From assembly GCA_009869945.1 (NCBI GenBank), contig WIXG01000155.1, forward strand, positions 62,001-126,000: a stretch of DNA of 64,000 bases, in the 5' to 3' direction. This document shows, in pieces, positions 13,925 through 25,903 of the stretch. Each line of letters opens with the position of its first letter. The first letter of the stretch is position 1. Origin of the DNA: Mesaphorura yosii (taxonomy: Eukaryota > Arthropoda > Collembola > Poduromorpha > Tullbergiidae). A model generated the notes under the pieces. That model saw nothing but the letters and a program-made list of their open reading frames with translations. It did not search any database and was not told the origin of the DNA. The position numbers were made by a program, and so were the translations under genes.

Positions 13925-16900
13925 TTAATCTTTCAGCTTCCGTTCGCCCTCCATCGCCACCAATTTCTCCCACGACAGCTTCCGCACTTCGTCCGTTGTC
14001 AAGCTGACATTAAAATACGATTCCAGCACCTGCTTTGCCTCCACAGCCATCAGTGAATCGAGTCCGTGGTCGATGAGGCAGAGTTTCCGGTTCGACGGAG
14101 GCCCCGTCAGTCCAATTATGCGACAGAGCATCAGGATAATGCCCGAAGCATCTGCAGCGAGTGCTGAGCCGGAGCCGTCGGATTTCGAACCAGCAGCCGT
14201 AGATTTCGGCTTGGCAAGCACCCAAGACGTGACCACAGCTGAGGTCGAGGCGCTCGATCCAGTTCGGAGCAGGGCGTCCAGCACCGAAAGGCAGGACGAC
14301 AGCCGCTGTGGAGTCAGCCCATGCAAATTCGTATCGTTCCCTCCCATGTGGTCGTGCACTATTCCGACGTCTCCGATCGCGCCCCACTGCACGGCAAGCC
14401 CCGGCAGCCCATCTCGCCTCCTTCCCTCGCAGGTTCGTTCCATTCCCGCATTCGCCCACCCGTAATTCGTTTGCCCAAACACTCCGCGACCTGCGGTGAA
14501 GCTAGAGAAGACGACAAAGTGCTCCATTTCGGGAGTCGGGCACAGTTGGCGTGTTGCCCTGTCCAGATGCGTTGTCGTATCCAGTTTGGGCTGCAGCACG
14601 GCTCTGAAATAGTCCTCAGTCTGGTTCTTGAACTGCTTGTCGCGTAGCACCATCGCTGAATTGAAGATGCCTCCGATGGGCCCTTTAGCTTGGGCGATTG
14701 CTTCTCGCAAGAAGCCCTCAGCTCCGGCGGTGGTAGCAAGATCGACCTGTGCCACTTTCACCCAGACGCCAGCACGTGTCCAGCAGCCAATTAGCCAGGC
14801 TTGATATCCGTTCTTGACGCCGGAGCCGGGCCGAGACGCCAGTACGAGCTTCTTGCATCCGCGTTGCTCAACCATCCACCTCGCCAGTTCAAACCCGAAA
14901 CCACCCAGGCCGCCAATGACGACGTACACTTTACTAGGGTCAAAATAAGTGCGACCAACTGCCTTAATTGTGACAGGCTCCATGGCCCGGTCGCCATCAT
15001 TTTCGTCTCGCATCTGAATCAGAACCTTGCCCACATGTTTTCCACTCGCCATGAATCTGAACGCAGACTCAATTTCCTCCTTCGCATAAATCGTTGATGG
15101 CAACGGCTTAACAATACCTGAGTCGATTCCTTCCTGCACGAGCTCCCGAATCCTCTCCCTCTCCCTCGCTCCATTGAAAAGTGAATCAAGTAGGATTCCA
15201 TGCACGCTGATGTTTCGCAGGAAGATTTCCATGCCAAGAGCCCGGTTTTGGGAAAGGTCGTACTTTCCAATCTCCAGAAACTTGCCTCCGCCTGCGAGAC
15301 ATCGCAGTGACGCGTCCAGTTTCTCTTCGGTCAGTGAATTCAAGACGAGGTCTACTCCACGGCCGTATGTTCGCTCCATCACAACGCGTTCGAAAGCCAG
15401 ATCGCGGGAAGATGCAATATTGGCCGGATCAAGCTGAGGAAAGCGTGACAGTAAAAACTGGCGCTTGGTGTCCGAGCCGACGGTTGTGAATACAGTGCAT
15501 TTCATTCTCAAAGCCACCGCAATCGCTGCCTGCCCCACGCCACCGGAACCGGAGTGAATTAGCACCGAATCTCCGGCGCGCATGCCGCCACGCATGATCA
15601 ACGCATAGTAAGCCGTGGAGTAGGCGACGGGCACTGTTGCCGCTTCCTGCAGGCTCCAGTCATCCGGCACGCTCCATGTAAACACGGGGTCAGCGACTAC
15701 TTGTGTGGCCAGCCCTCGAGACTCCAGCATTCCCATGACACGCCTACACCGCTGATCCTTGTTGTTCGTGCTGTCCCAGCCAGAAAATTCGAGCCCAAGC
15801 AGACAGTCGTTGTCTCCTTCTCCAAAGCCGGGCACTGCGTCGTTCCGGAGTTTTCCAGTCGCCAGCATGACGTCCCTAAAGTTTAGTGCGGCGAACGCGA
15901 CTTGAGACTGGCGGGCCGCGGCCAACGCCGGCGACTCGAAGAATTTCAGCGTGGAAAGGTCGCCTTTGGTCTCGTAATTCACGTACGCCGATTCCGTTTC
16001 GATCAACGCACTGCGGATGGAGTCGGCAAGCGGGAAATGACGGTAGGATCCAAGCTGCTGCTGCTGCTCTGTGCTTGCATCGACATCGCCTTCGACTTCG
16101 AACAAATTCATGACCAAATCAGCTTGAAACACGTGCGTGTACATCGTCTCAGGTGAATTAATGTCCAGGGCGGGCAGCGGTCGGGGAGACGCGATGCAAC
16201 GTGCAAGCCGTCCAGCCGGCTCCTGCCGCAAGCAATTCATGAATCCGACGATGCCAGAGTACGGCTGGGCTGAGGCGACTATGTAAACTCGACGGTGGCG
16301 GTGCTCTTCTTCCGGGGCTCCTTCGGCCTCGCGCAACGCGGTCTGCAGTTTCTGGACCCAGCCAAGGTTTTCGTTTCGTACGTGCACGATGGTCGGTGGA
16401 ATTTCCGAGTCGAATTTCTGTACACCGTTGAATAAATGTAAAAACAGTACATTAAAAGTGTTTTTGCTCGAAGTTACATAAGAATGACCGTGTGCTTGCC
16501 TTTCCATACAGCAAAAAATCATGACCGTCGATAGTTCGCTTCTCCGCGACTCGAACGTAGCCTGGCACCGTTGAAATCGCGACCGGAGCCTGGTCAGTGT
16601 GTAGCAGGATAAATCTTGGACCTTTATCAATAAAATCGCCAACCCGACCGACCCCGGCGCTGGCCAAATCTGCGATGAAGTTCGTAACAAATAAATTCGG
16701 GGCTTCGTGATTCCAATATGGGTCCTTCGCCTTCGCTGCTGTTTCAAATTTCAGCTGAATTCCTTGGCCATGTTCCTTAATCCATGCTTCCGTGCCTGCG
16801 TCTGTGTCAGGCGTCTGCGTTGAATGCAGACACAGGCTGATTTCGGCCTCCCGAAGCGGCTGGCACCGCACCCACTTCAAAATTGAAGGTGCCAGTGCGT

Positions 16901-19900
16901 TTTGCAGTCGGTTCACATTCTCTTGGACATGGATTCGATTCCCAGAGCAGTTTTCCAGTATGAGGTCAGTAAAGAATTTGATGGCCAGATCAATGTTCAG
17001 GTTCAGACTCAGGTCAGTGCGCTCCTGGTCAACGTACGCGTATGGCACGAATCGGAGCTCTTCGAGCACAGGCTTTGTCTTGTCCAGACGCTGTGGGAGT
17101 ATGCACATTTTCAATTTGTGAATCTGCAGCCCGTGACTGGCAATCAGGCCCGATTTCGGATCGAAGACAATATCAGCTATGTTTTCTGTGCGGGAAATCA
17201 AGACATTAACTTGAAATTTTAGCGCGTTCAAAGGGAAGGGCAAGTGCTTCAGGCTTCGAACCTTTTAAGTGAGCCAGAAATGCACGAGGGTCAATCACAA
17301 CCTTTTGAATCCCCGTCGGCACTTTTATGCACATGTTCTCGTCGCTGAAGATGTCTAGCTGAAGGGCAGTGTCCAGAAATGCCGTCCAGTTCCGGTTCCA
17401 AACGATTTTGCTCGTATTACCTTAAAATTTCATGCATTATTGCCTTCCCGAAAGTATAAAATCTCATTACGTCACGTAAGTAAAGTTTAAAAATCATACT
17501 CCCGAAGTTAATTGAATGAATTCCTTTGAAAATCCCGTCGTATTCAAAACTCGCCAGCCTCGTGAGTTTGTAAACGTCTTCTGAACTCAGGCAAATGTCA
17601 GCACGAACTTCTTCAGACTCAGGAGTCTCAGAACTTAGAAGTGGTGACCCTGCCCCCAAATCCATTTCAAGGACGTCTTCAGGGTTCAGCGGCCGAATTT
17701 CTCCTCTCACCAGCACCAGCCCTTCCGGCGTCGTAAACTGAAATACTCCACCGTTTCTGCTGGCGATGGCGATCTCGAATGAAGCCGTGCCCACGCCGGC
17801 ATCCTGACGAAAGATGATCGGATTCTCGAAGCAAACATCGCGCAATTCGACCGCCGTGTTTTCTTGCTGCTGCCCTCGCATGCTTGCAAGCTTTCCCCAC
17901 GCGAGCTCCAAGTAGCCCGCCGCTGGAAAAAGAATCCGCCCGTCGATGCGGTGCCCCTTCACGTACGCGTACTCTTCCTTGTTCAAATCTACGTCGATGC
18001 GGGTCTCAGAGCTTGACGCGCAAGCGGCGAACCCGTAGTCCATCAGCTCGAACGTTTGGCTGTGGTCCCATCTGATGAGCGGGGCGATCATCCGAGTGCC
18101 GATGGGGACCGGGATCGAGGACGCGGGCACCTCCCTCTGAATTGCGTTCAAGTCCGGATTGTAGCCCAGCTGGAAAAGGTTGCCCACACATTTGAGGAAT
18201 TGTCTGCGGCAATTTCCATTGCCACGCCGAATCAGCCCGAGAACGGGGCCTGCGGTGCATGAATTTGGTTCGGGTGCCGGCTTTGATTTACGGAGGATCG
18301 AGACGAACAGCGAGTGTGAGGAAATTTCAAGGACCGTGGCGTTGGCAGGAATCTGACGCGTCGCGCCGTAGAACTGAACGGGATCCCGAATGTTGCCGAG
18401 CAGGTACTCAACTGATACCGTCCCGAATTCAGGCGCGTGCTCCTTTCCTTCTGGGATACAAGTGCTTATCCACGTCGGTGATCGCTTGCGTGCACGCATC
18501 GGTGTGGGCTCGCAGCTGGTCTTCGCCAGCTCCTTTCGCACTGCCGCTTCGTACGCGGGAAGAATCGGGTTCAAATATGGCGAATGGTACGAGACTCCTC
18601 CTGTGTCGATCATACGGGCGAAAATTCCTTCTTTCTTCAGTTCCTCCACGAATTTCGTCATTGTCTCGACGGGACCTGAGATGGTCACACTCATCTCGTC
18701 GTTGTGGCAGGCGGCATGGATGCCCGCTGGGCACCGCGCCCGAGCCTCGTCCCAAGTCATTCCGACGGCCGCCATCGACCCACCCGAGCAGGTGAGGACG
18801 CATACGTCCTTGTGGTGAAGGATGCAAAGCAGCTGCTCACGCGTCAGGCACTTGTCGGCGTATCCGCAGCTCAGTTCGCCTGCGCTGTGGCCGATCATAC
18901 CTGCGGGCCGGATTCCAAGCGCCTCCACCGTGTCAATCAGTCCGATCTGCATGGCACCGTACAGCACGCCCATGTTTTGGTTTATCGGCCCGTCATCGGG
19001 ACTGCGGCTCAGCTCCAGCACGTTCAGGCCAAATTGGTCCAGAATTTCGTTGCAGGCGTCGATTGAGGCGGAAAAAGTGGGGATATCCAGCAGGTCATCA
19101 AACATGCCTCGGTAAACGGTGCCCATTCCCGAGAAAATGTACCATAACGGCGCTTCTTGGTCGACGGGTACCTGTTGAACGCTCACGTCGGCCTGGCCAA
19201 GCGCAAACGCGTACCCTCGAAATCTGTGCCCTGGAACGGGAGTCTTTGCGATTTCATTCAACAAGGATTCGAAGCAAGGATCACCGCCATGCTCGGAAGA
19301 TTGAACCTTAAACCGCAAGTGATATAAAAACTTAGTAGCAAGACTTCATTCCCATTCCACGTACACGTGAGTAATGCTAATTTACCTTTTCCAGGGCAAA
19401 TCGAACGCTTTCCTCCGTCACTCCAGAGAACAACACCAAATTACCAGAGCCGGACTCGGAGTTGAGCATTCCATTTTGCTCAGGCTCAACGCATTTCTGG
19501 TGTGGGCGAGGAGCTCCTCTACTGCACTCGAGCACAACATGCACGTTGGAGCCTCCGAACCCGAACGAATTCAGAGCAATCAATCCACGGTCGTATCTGT
19601 CTTGCTGCTCAATGGGTGTATTTTTGCTGACAACCTTCAGCCTTCCGTCAAGCAATGCGGGAATTCCGGGATTCGGTCTCTGGAAATGTAAGTTCGCCGG
19701 AATTATTCCATGCTGAAGCGACAGAACCACCTTCGCAATGGAGCAGAGCCCCGACGCAGCTTCGCTGTGTCCCATGTTGCTCTTTACGGAACCGACGAGA
19801 ATCGGAGGACGGTCTTTGCCTCTGCCACTGCCAGGCAACAGAATGGATGATATCGCGTTTAGTTCTGCTGGGTCGCCTACTGCGGTTCCCGTTCCATGCC

Positions 19901-20892
19901 CTTCAATATAAAATATTTTGTTGACGTCAAAATCCGAATCGGTGTACAATTGGCGCATAAGCGTCATTTGATCTTCCTCCGAAGGAGACGAAATCCCATT
20001 CACGGTGAATCCATCCGAGTTGGTTGCCGACGACAGCAGTGTCGCATAAACCCTTCGTGCGACCGACCACTTTTGGATGAAGATTGCAACGATCGCTTCG
20101 CCTCGCACGTACCCGTTAGCTCCCGCATCGTAAGACTTGCACTTGCCGTCAGGACAAAGCGCTCCTGACTTTTGAATCTGGAGAGCGAGACCCGGATGAA
20201 AGTTGACGTTCACTCCGCCGATGATCGCCGCCTCGCACTCGCCTGCTCGGATCGCCTGCAACGCATTGTGCAGTGCGAGCATGGAACTGGAGCAAAGCGT
20301 GTCCACAGTGTAGCTTGGGCCCTTGAAATCGAACGCGTACGAAATTCTGTTTGCGGCCATGCCCCCAAAACTCCCGGTCGTATCATATGCTGATGTTTTG
20401 TTACTCGATTTCAGTGACGCGTAGTGAGTTTGAGTTTGCGTGGCTCCGACAAATACCCCGACCCGCTTCCCTCGAAGTGTGACGGGATTCACACCAGCGT
20501 CCATTATCGACTCCCACGTCACTTCGTGTAGCGTCCGGAATTGTGGGTCCATCCGCTCCGCTTGTTTTGGATGCACACCAAAAAAGATCGCGTCGAATTT
20601 CGTGAGGTCTGCCTTCAACGTGCCTTTTCGGGTCGGGACTCCATCTGAAATGGAAACATACACAAAAGCCGCACATTTCGGAAAGATTAAGCCTTGACTG
20701 CCTGGGCTGTTTCGAATGTCAAGCGATCTTACCGACGTGGAGCCTCCGCCCCGATTCTTCAGTGACCATATCCACGCCCTGAACCAAATTGGTCCAGAAT
20801 TCTTCCAGGTCGTCCGACTCCGGGAACCGACCCGAAATCCCAGAAATGACGACGTGATCGTCGTCGTCGTCTCGGCCAGTATTCAGATGCAT
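13925..20892 (-). CDS. Animal fatty acid synthase-like megasynthase lacking thioesterase (possible FAS-like polyketide synthase)
   Basis: Six minus-strand exons keep frame exactly: 20892-20733, 20644-19386, 19306-17500, 17420-17262, 17209-16500 and 16417-13925, giving 2195 residues. Domain order is KS, AT, DH, a non-catalytic methyltransferase-like spacer, ER, KR, ACP. KS has its active Cys171 in DTLCSSS and the EGHGTGT histidine. AT has Ser614 in GHSAGE. DH has His924 in HRIDGR, with a downstream [11 protein letters not shown] segment. ER has SGSGGVGQ near 1655. KR has GGLGGFG near 1867. ACP has its phosphopantetheine Ser2153 in LDSL. The layout and many blocks follow cytosolic animal FAS, which builds acyl chains from malonyl-CoA with NADPH. 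Vertebrate FAS is about 2500 residues because it ends with a thioesterase. Here TAA follows 42 residues after the ACP serine, so the chain must be released by another enzyme or route. The exon 5 donor is GC (AAG|GCAAGC) and the exon 4 donor is GTTCGA. A specialised lipid or polyketide product is possible; ordinary FAS with a separate thioesterase is the alternative. Confidence 0.9.
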
Positions 20893-21612
20893 TGTCGACT
20901 AATCCACACGCGAATTCGTCACAATTCTAGATTCTGGATGCCCAAAGCATTCTGAGCCTAGCCAAACGTAAATGGAAGACTAATTTGAATATCGGGTTAA
21001 TTTTATAGCCATGAAATATAATTTAAACAATGGAAGCGTGCGTGGGTCGGCTAAACCTTGGATCTTGGACGTTTCTCTTTCCATTATCTTGTCATTAACC
21101 CAAAATGTTCATTCACACGTCAGTTCGCCAGGCAGTGCGATGCTTCCGGACGTTGAGAGCGGTTTTCACACCATTAACATTGATTGTCTTGGACTTCGCT
21201 TCGCACCTCAGCGAATACTCATTGACCCGATGTCGGCTGCTGGCTAATGATTCAAACGACAAATGCAGAAATGCATAACACTGCATGACGAATTTCCTGT
21301 AATTTTAGCAATTTACCACGGGTTCATTATTTGTTTAATGAAATTAACGGATTTAATCGAGGGCACATGAATTCCAATTCCAACTCCCATTTTAACAGAA
21401 CAAATTGGGTGAGCTCAACAAAGGTATCTTCAGCTATTCATGCTATCAGCTCAACTCAACGCGTTTTATATCGTCACTTTCCTTTTCTCTTTTATAAGGA
21501 TGCCGGCACGAATCAAATACTCAAAAACTCTATGTCTTGCAAAACAACATTTTGCATGCGATTTTGGGTTTGTTCGTGGCCTTAATTGATTTACACCGAA
21601 TTCAGTTTAAAA
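20893..21612. promoter_or_regulatory. Divergent promoter region between FAS-like gene and NDUFA2
   Basis: About 720 bp separate the start codons of two head-to-head genes, so promoters and 5' UTRs of both should lie here. No TATA box or named motif is clear enough to mark. Small open frames show no coding character. Confidence 0.45.
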
Positions 21613-22066
21613 ATGGCAACCAAGTTCGGACCAGCGCTCCGTGAACTCCGAATTCACCTTTGCCAGAAGTCCGCAACGTCAAAAGGAGTCAGGTAATAAT
21701 GTCGATCGAAGTCTTCCACTAGTTCAAATTGTTAAATAACGATGAAGTAATGAGGTACAAATAATAATCAGTAACCTCGTTTTCTAGGGAGTGGATCGAG
21801 CAGAGCTACGTCCCCCTGAAGAAGGCTAACCCCAACTTCCCGATTCTGATCCGCGAGTGTTCTGGAACAACACCTAAGGTTTTTGCGCGTTATGGTAAGT
21901 AGATTTCATTCAGGTTGTTGAAAATCTCGGAGATCGCACTAATTTTCTGCTGTCCCGTAACTGAATGATGCATTGTTTAGATCGAGGACGCGAGAGCAGT
22001 GTTCTACTGGCTGATAAGAGCGCGGCGGAGGTGTCAAGAACCATCGAGTCACTTGCCAAGTCGTGA
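21613..22066 (+). CDS. NDUFA2: NADH dehydrogenase 1 alpha subcomplex subunit 2
   Basis: Three exons, 21613-21692, 21788-21894 and 21981-22066, join in frame to a 90-residue protein. It starts [18 protein letters not shown] and contains [10 protein letters not shown], a pattern typical of NDUFA2 (CI-B8). The family is an accessory subunit of mitochondrial complex I with a thioredoxin-like fold. The two family cysteines are visible, in HLCQ and RECSG. Human NDUFA2 is about 99 residues, so the length fits. Introns are 95 and 86 bp, and AATAAA follows at 22201. It is a conserved housekeeping gene, probably sharing its upstream region with the FAS-like gene. Confidence 0.95.
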
Positions 22067-22503
22067 AACACCAACAGTCGACAAGTCAAATGGTTCAGAT
22101 CATCAACAAACGATTAAGTAGTCGCAGTAATCTAGAACATGTACAAGAAACGAAGAAACCAGTCAATTACTCTGTAAGACTTCGCTTTATTCAGTAGCTG
22201 AATAAATCAAAAGCCGTAATCCAACGATGATTCGAGATTCATTCCATACACGCATATGGGTATGACAACGGGTGTGTAAACCAAATAAATTACGTACGCT
22301 GACTAGGTGGCAAATCAGATCAACAAATGGACTGAACTGGAAATGACTAAACGAACTTGAACTGACACCCGGTCTCACGAGTCCTCAGCAATTTGTAATT
22401 TCATTTTATGATCAGCTCCTGCTCGCGAATTCTTGAATCTAACTTTTCATATTAATCACATAGAAATCTCCATTTAGAGGAGGAGCAGTATTTCATACTC
22501 AAA
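22067..22503. other. Intergenic gap with NDUFA2 poly(A) signal
   Basis: Holds AATAAA at 22201-22206 for NDUFA2 and, presumably, the promoter of the following gene. No coding exon recognised. Confidence 0.45.
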
Positions 22504-25247
22504 ATGGTTCTAGTCAAACGGGCCGCCGTCGCCAAGAAAAAGAAGCCTAAGCCCTTGGCCAAGATTAAAGCTGGAGGGATCAAGAAGAAGAAACGTCCCA
22601 AGAAGGCACCCGCCACGAAGAAAGCTGCGAAGGCAGGAGGTAAGAAAGACAGAGTGAAGAAGGTCGCAGTAATTATCACCAAGAAAAAGAAGCCTAAACC
22701 CGTGACAGCCGACGCTGGAAAGAAGAATGCGCCCAAAACGAAGAAAGTGGCAGAGGTAGCATCCAAGAAGGCAAAGTCTCCAGAAGCCAAGGCCAAGAAG
22801 GACGTGAAGCCGAAGTCACCGGCGGGCAAGAAAGACGTGAAGGCCAAGTCACTGGAAGCCAAGAAGGCGAAATCACGAGCGGCCACGAATAAGTCTACAG
22901 ATGTTAGGGTCAAGAAGGATGTGAAGCCGAAGTCGAAGTCACCAGCAGCAGCAGCGAAGAAGGACAACCCACCGGAAGCCAAGAAGGATATGAGGGCAAA
23001 GTCACTAGCAGCGAAGAAAGCAGCCACGAGAGCGAAGTTACCAGCTGCCAAGAAAGAAACCAAGAAGGCGAAGTCACCGGCTTTTAAGAAAGAAACCAAG
23101 AAGCCGAAGTCGCCAACTGCTAATAAAGCCAAATCACCAGCAGCTAGGAAAGCCAAGAAGGACAAGACACCAGAATCTAAGAAAGTCAAATCACCAGCAG
23201 CCAAGGGAGTAAAGAAGGCCAAATCACCAGCAGCTAGGAAAGCCAGGAAGGACAAGACACCAGAACCTAAGAAAGTCAAATCACCAGCAGCCAAGGAGGC
23301 TGAGTCGCCAACAACCAGCGAGGGTGAGGAGGCGACGTCGCCAGCAGCAAAAAAGAGGAAAAAGAAGAATGGAAAGAGCAAAAGTCATGACACCAGCGGC
23401 ACCAGTGGAAAGTCATCAAAGGTTTCATCTAAGAGCAGGAGCAAATCGAGTGAAAGCCGAGGCACCAGTCGAACCAGCGGAAAGTCATCAAAGGGTTCAT
23501 CCAAGAGCAGAAGTAAATCGAGCAAAAGCGGAGTAAGTTCACTTGAACAACCTGCCTGAAGCGTCTGTGCTTATTTTTGCCAGCCAACGCATGCCTCTTG
23601 TTAATGAGTGCGCTTTTGTGTTCAGGGTCACTCCGGCTCCAGGAAGAAGAAGGGCAAAGGCCGAAAGGGACGGTCACGATCCAAAAAGCGCAAAGGGAAG
23701 AAGGGTAGGAGCAAGAAGAGGACTACTAGAAGCAAAAAACACAGGGGCAAGAAAAGTAGAAGCCGAAAGCGCAAGAAGAAGAAGCGACGTTTGGAAGGTA
23801 GGTCAACGGTCGTCAACGTCAAGCCAAGCCAAGATTTCTTCGGCTCAACCTGAGTTTCTGTAATCCCACTTAATTTTAATTGCGTGCAGAGGGAGAACTT
23901 GAGGAGTCGTTGCTTCTCGAGGCCAACGAACTGAATCTACGCCATTACTCTGTAAACGGCGAGTTATACGACTTTCGCCTGCTGTCCACTCTGCCCAAGA
24001 TTTGTGGAGACTGGATGATCCTCGTAATCGATGATCCTCTCAGAGTGAAGGAGATACTTGACGAAGAGCTGCTTGCGGATCAACAGCTGTTTGGCACGAA
24101 TAGGGAACTGGTCGAGTCAGAGGAAGAGCAGGAGATTGGTGCGAAGGAGGGAGACTCCCAGAAAATGGTAACAGTAAAGTAAGTGCATATCTGAGCTGAT
24201 ATTGCTGATTTAAATTATTTACGTGTTTCTCAATATTGCTATTGCCACCCATTTGATTTCAGTGAGCATGAGCAGATTTTTAAAGACAAGGTGACGAAGA
24301 AGCAAGACGAGATCGAACTACGAACCAGATGGGAGAAGAAAGGCGACAAGAAACTCCTTTCCATCACTGTAGTCCTCCCCGAGCACGCAATTTGGTTTGA
24401 GAAACCCATCCCAGTTCGCTGGAACTCCGAACTCGGCATTTGGTCGACGGACGCCTTCTTCGACGTGAAATTCCTTCCACTGGATATCTCAGTTCGTTTC
24501 TCCACGGATGTTTCCGGCGTGTTCGGGTTCGCAGCTGACCGATGGATCAACTTGCCGTACCGGGGCTGGAAACTGGAATCGGCAGAAAATGGGCTGGTCA
24601 AATTCACTCTTCAAGCCAAACTGATCACCGTGAAATTCACGGTGCGTGACGACCTTATTTGCGTCAATGCGTTGACGGAGGGACCGGCGCACAGCCCGAA
24701 AGTGGAAGAGAAACTGTTGAACGTTTACATGAAGCCCCGAGATCTGATCAAGACTCTTCGCGAATGTGGAATCAACGTTTTCCCAGAACACGACTCCCAC
24801 ACGTACATGGTGGAAGGGGTCCTCACAAAGCAAGCAGACATCGAAGATCGCCTGTATCAGTGCATAGCGATCGTGTATCCAGCCTACCACTTAAGCTGGA
24901 GTAAGTGGAACAGTGAGGCCGGGCGAGATAAGATTGTGCTGCAGGCGCAGTCGAAGACAGGCACAGGCGAATCTGGCAATGTGCTGAACACGTCGAGCGG
25001 CTCCACATTTGTCAGCTGCACCGAAGAGAGTAAAGCATTCTCCGACGCTCCGCGAAGTGGAACTCAACTTAGGGCTGATCTGCTCAATCTTGTAAAAGCG
25101 TTTGGCGGTCCCGACGTGAACGAGCTGATTCCAGTCACTGAGACCGACAACGACGCTGGTACGTCAACGTCTAAGCTATTGTCTACACACGCGGAGGCAG
25201 TGCGGCTACTGCTCCATTCCGTACGACCGCTCTCATATTCAGCGTAA
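22504..25247 (+). CDS. Chimeric protein: histone H1/protamine-like basic N-terminus joined to DNAI7/CASC1-like axonemal domain
   Basis: Exons 22504-23532, 23626-23797, 23890-24178 and 24263-25247 join in frame to 824 residues. Exon 1 (343 residues) is almost pure Lys/Ala/Ser/Pro with repeated KSPAAKKA-like units, as in linker-histone tails, and ends with Ser/Arg/Lys repeats. Exon 2 (about 57 residues) is extremely basic and protamine-like (runs such as KKRKGKKGRSKKR). Exons 3 and 4 change character completely. They are acidic to neutral and globular, with blocks such as GIWSTDAFFDV, FSTDVSG, DRWINLPYRGWKLE and LITVKFTVRDD, which I recognise as the C-terminal part of CASC1/DNAI7, a factor of ciliary dynein arms. 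The usual CASC1 N-terminal region was not seen. AATAAA lies at 25297-25302. Function as one protein is unknown; basic tails of this kind bind DNA or microtubules. All three junctions have canonical GT-AG sites and matching phase. Confidence 0.75.
23131..23303 (+). repeat. Tandem 90-bp repeat in the lysine-rich exon
   Basis: A 90-bp unit starting AAATCACCAGCAGCTAGGAA at 23131 recurs with few differences at 23221, encoding near-identical KSPAARKA...KTPE.KKVKSPAAK units. Shorter degenerate copies of the same theme fill the exon, so it seems to have grown by unequal duplication. Confidence 0.85.
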
Positions 25248-25903
25248 ATAATTAAATGATACTCAACTTATAATGTAGCCAGCCAATCAATCCAGAAATA
25301 AACTGAGCGTGCAAAAATCCGATGAATTGAATCAGCTGACAAAGAAAGTGAGAGTGAATGAATCGTGGGCAGGAAGAAAAAACTGCACCTGTGAATGTGA
25401 ATCTGTAAGCTGCAAACATGCACGTGATTTGAAATCTCTTCCTGTTAGGGAGTTGCTGTTTGTCTAGTCCGGTCGGCGGCTGCGTGATAACTTCATCATT
25501 TGCTGGTGGCATGTGACGAAAGATTTCATCATGTGTTTTATCATCATTCTGCCGTGCTCGTGTTCGGCGGTTCACGCACCTTAATCTGCCGGTCATACTT
25601 ATCGTGGAGAGCACGAGCTAAAGATCATCCTGCCATCCTTTTTAAATAGAAAAGGCAATATTCGAGACAGTAACGCTAAGTTTAGTTAGTAAATCAAATA
25701 ATGTGTAACTGGAATGAGTGCTGTAACCTAGCTAATCATAATTTGTCCACTGATTTCTCAAACTTGGCCATGTGCACTTAATGCGTAAGGATACAGTGTA
25801 GTTCGTCAAGTCGTCATGTTTGATAAACGCTGACTTCTATCTAAGGGACTGCCGATCTTCTACCGGTGAATCTTGGAGACAGTTCAGTTCAATTACATCC
25901 GGT
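25248..25903. other. Intergenic gap before NDH-2
   Basis: AATAAA at 25297 probably ends the upstream gene. The frame of the NDH-2 gene stays open upstream of 25904 back to about 25820 but has no earlier ATG, so any targeting peptide would need an undetected upstream exon. Nothing else seen. Confidence 0.45.

Noticed and set aside
22452-23381. Long minus-strand open frame of 309 codons with Phe/Leu-rich product
   Set aside because: It is the reverse of the lysine-rich repeat exon on the plus strand; AAG/AAA-rich coding DNA leaves the opposite strand free of stops.
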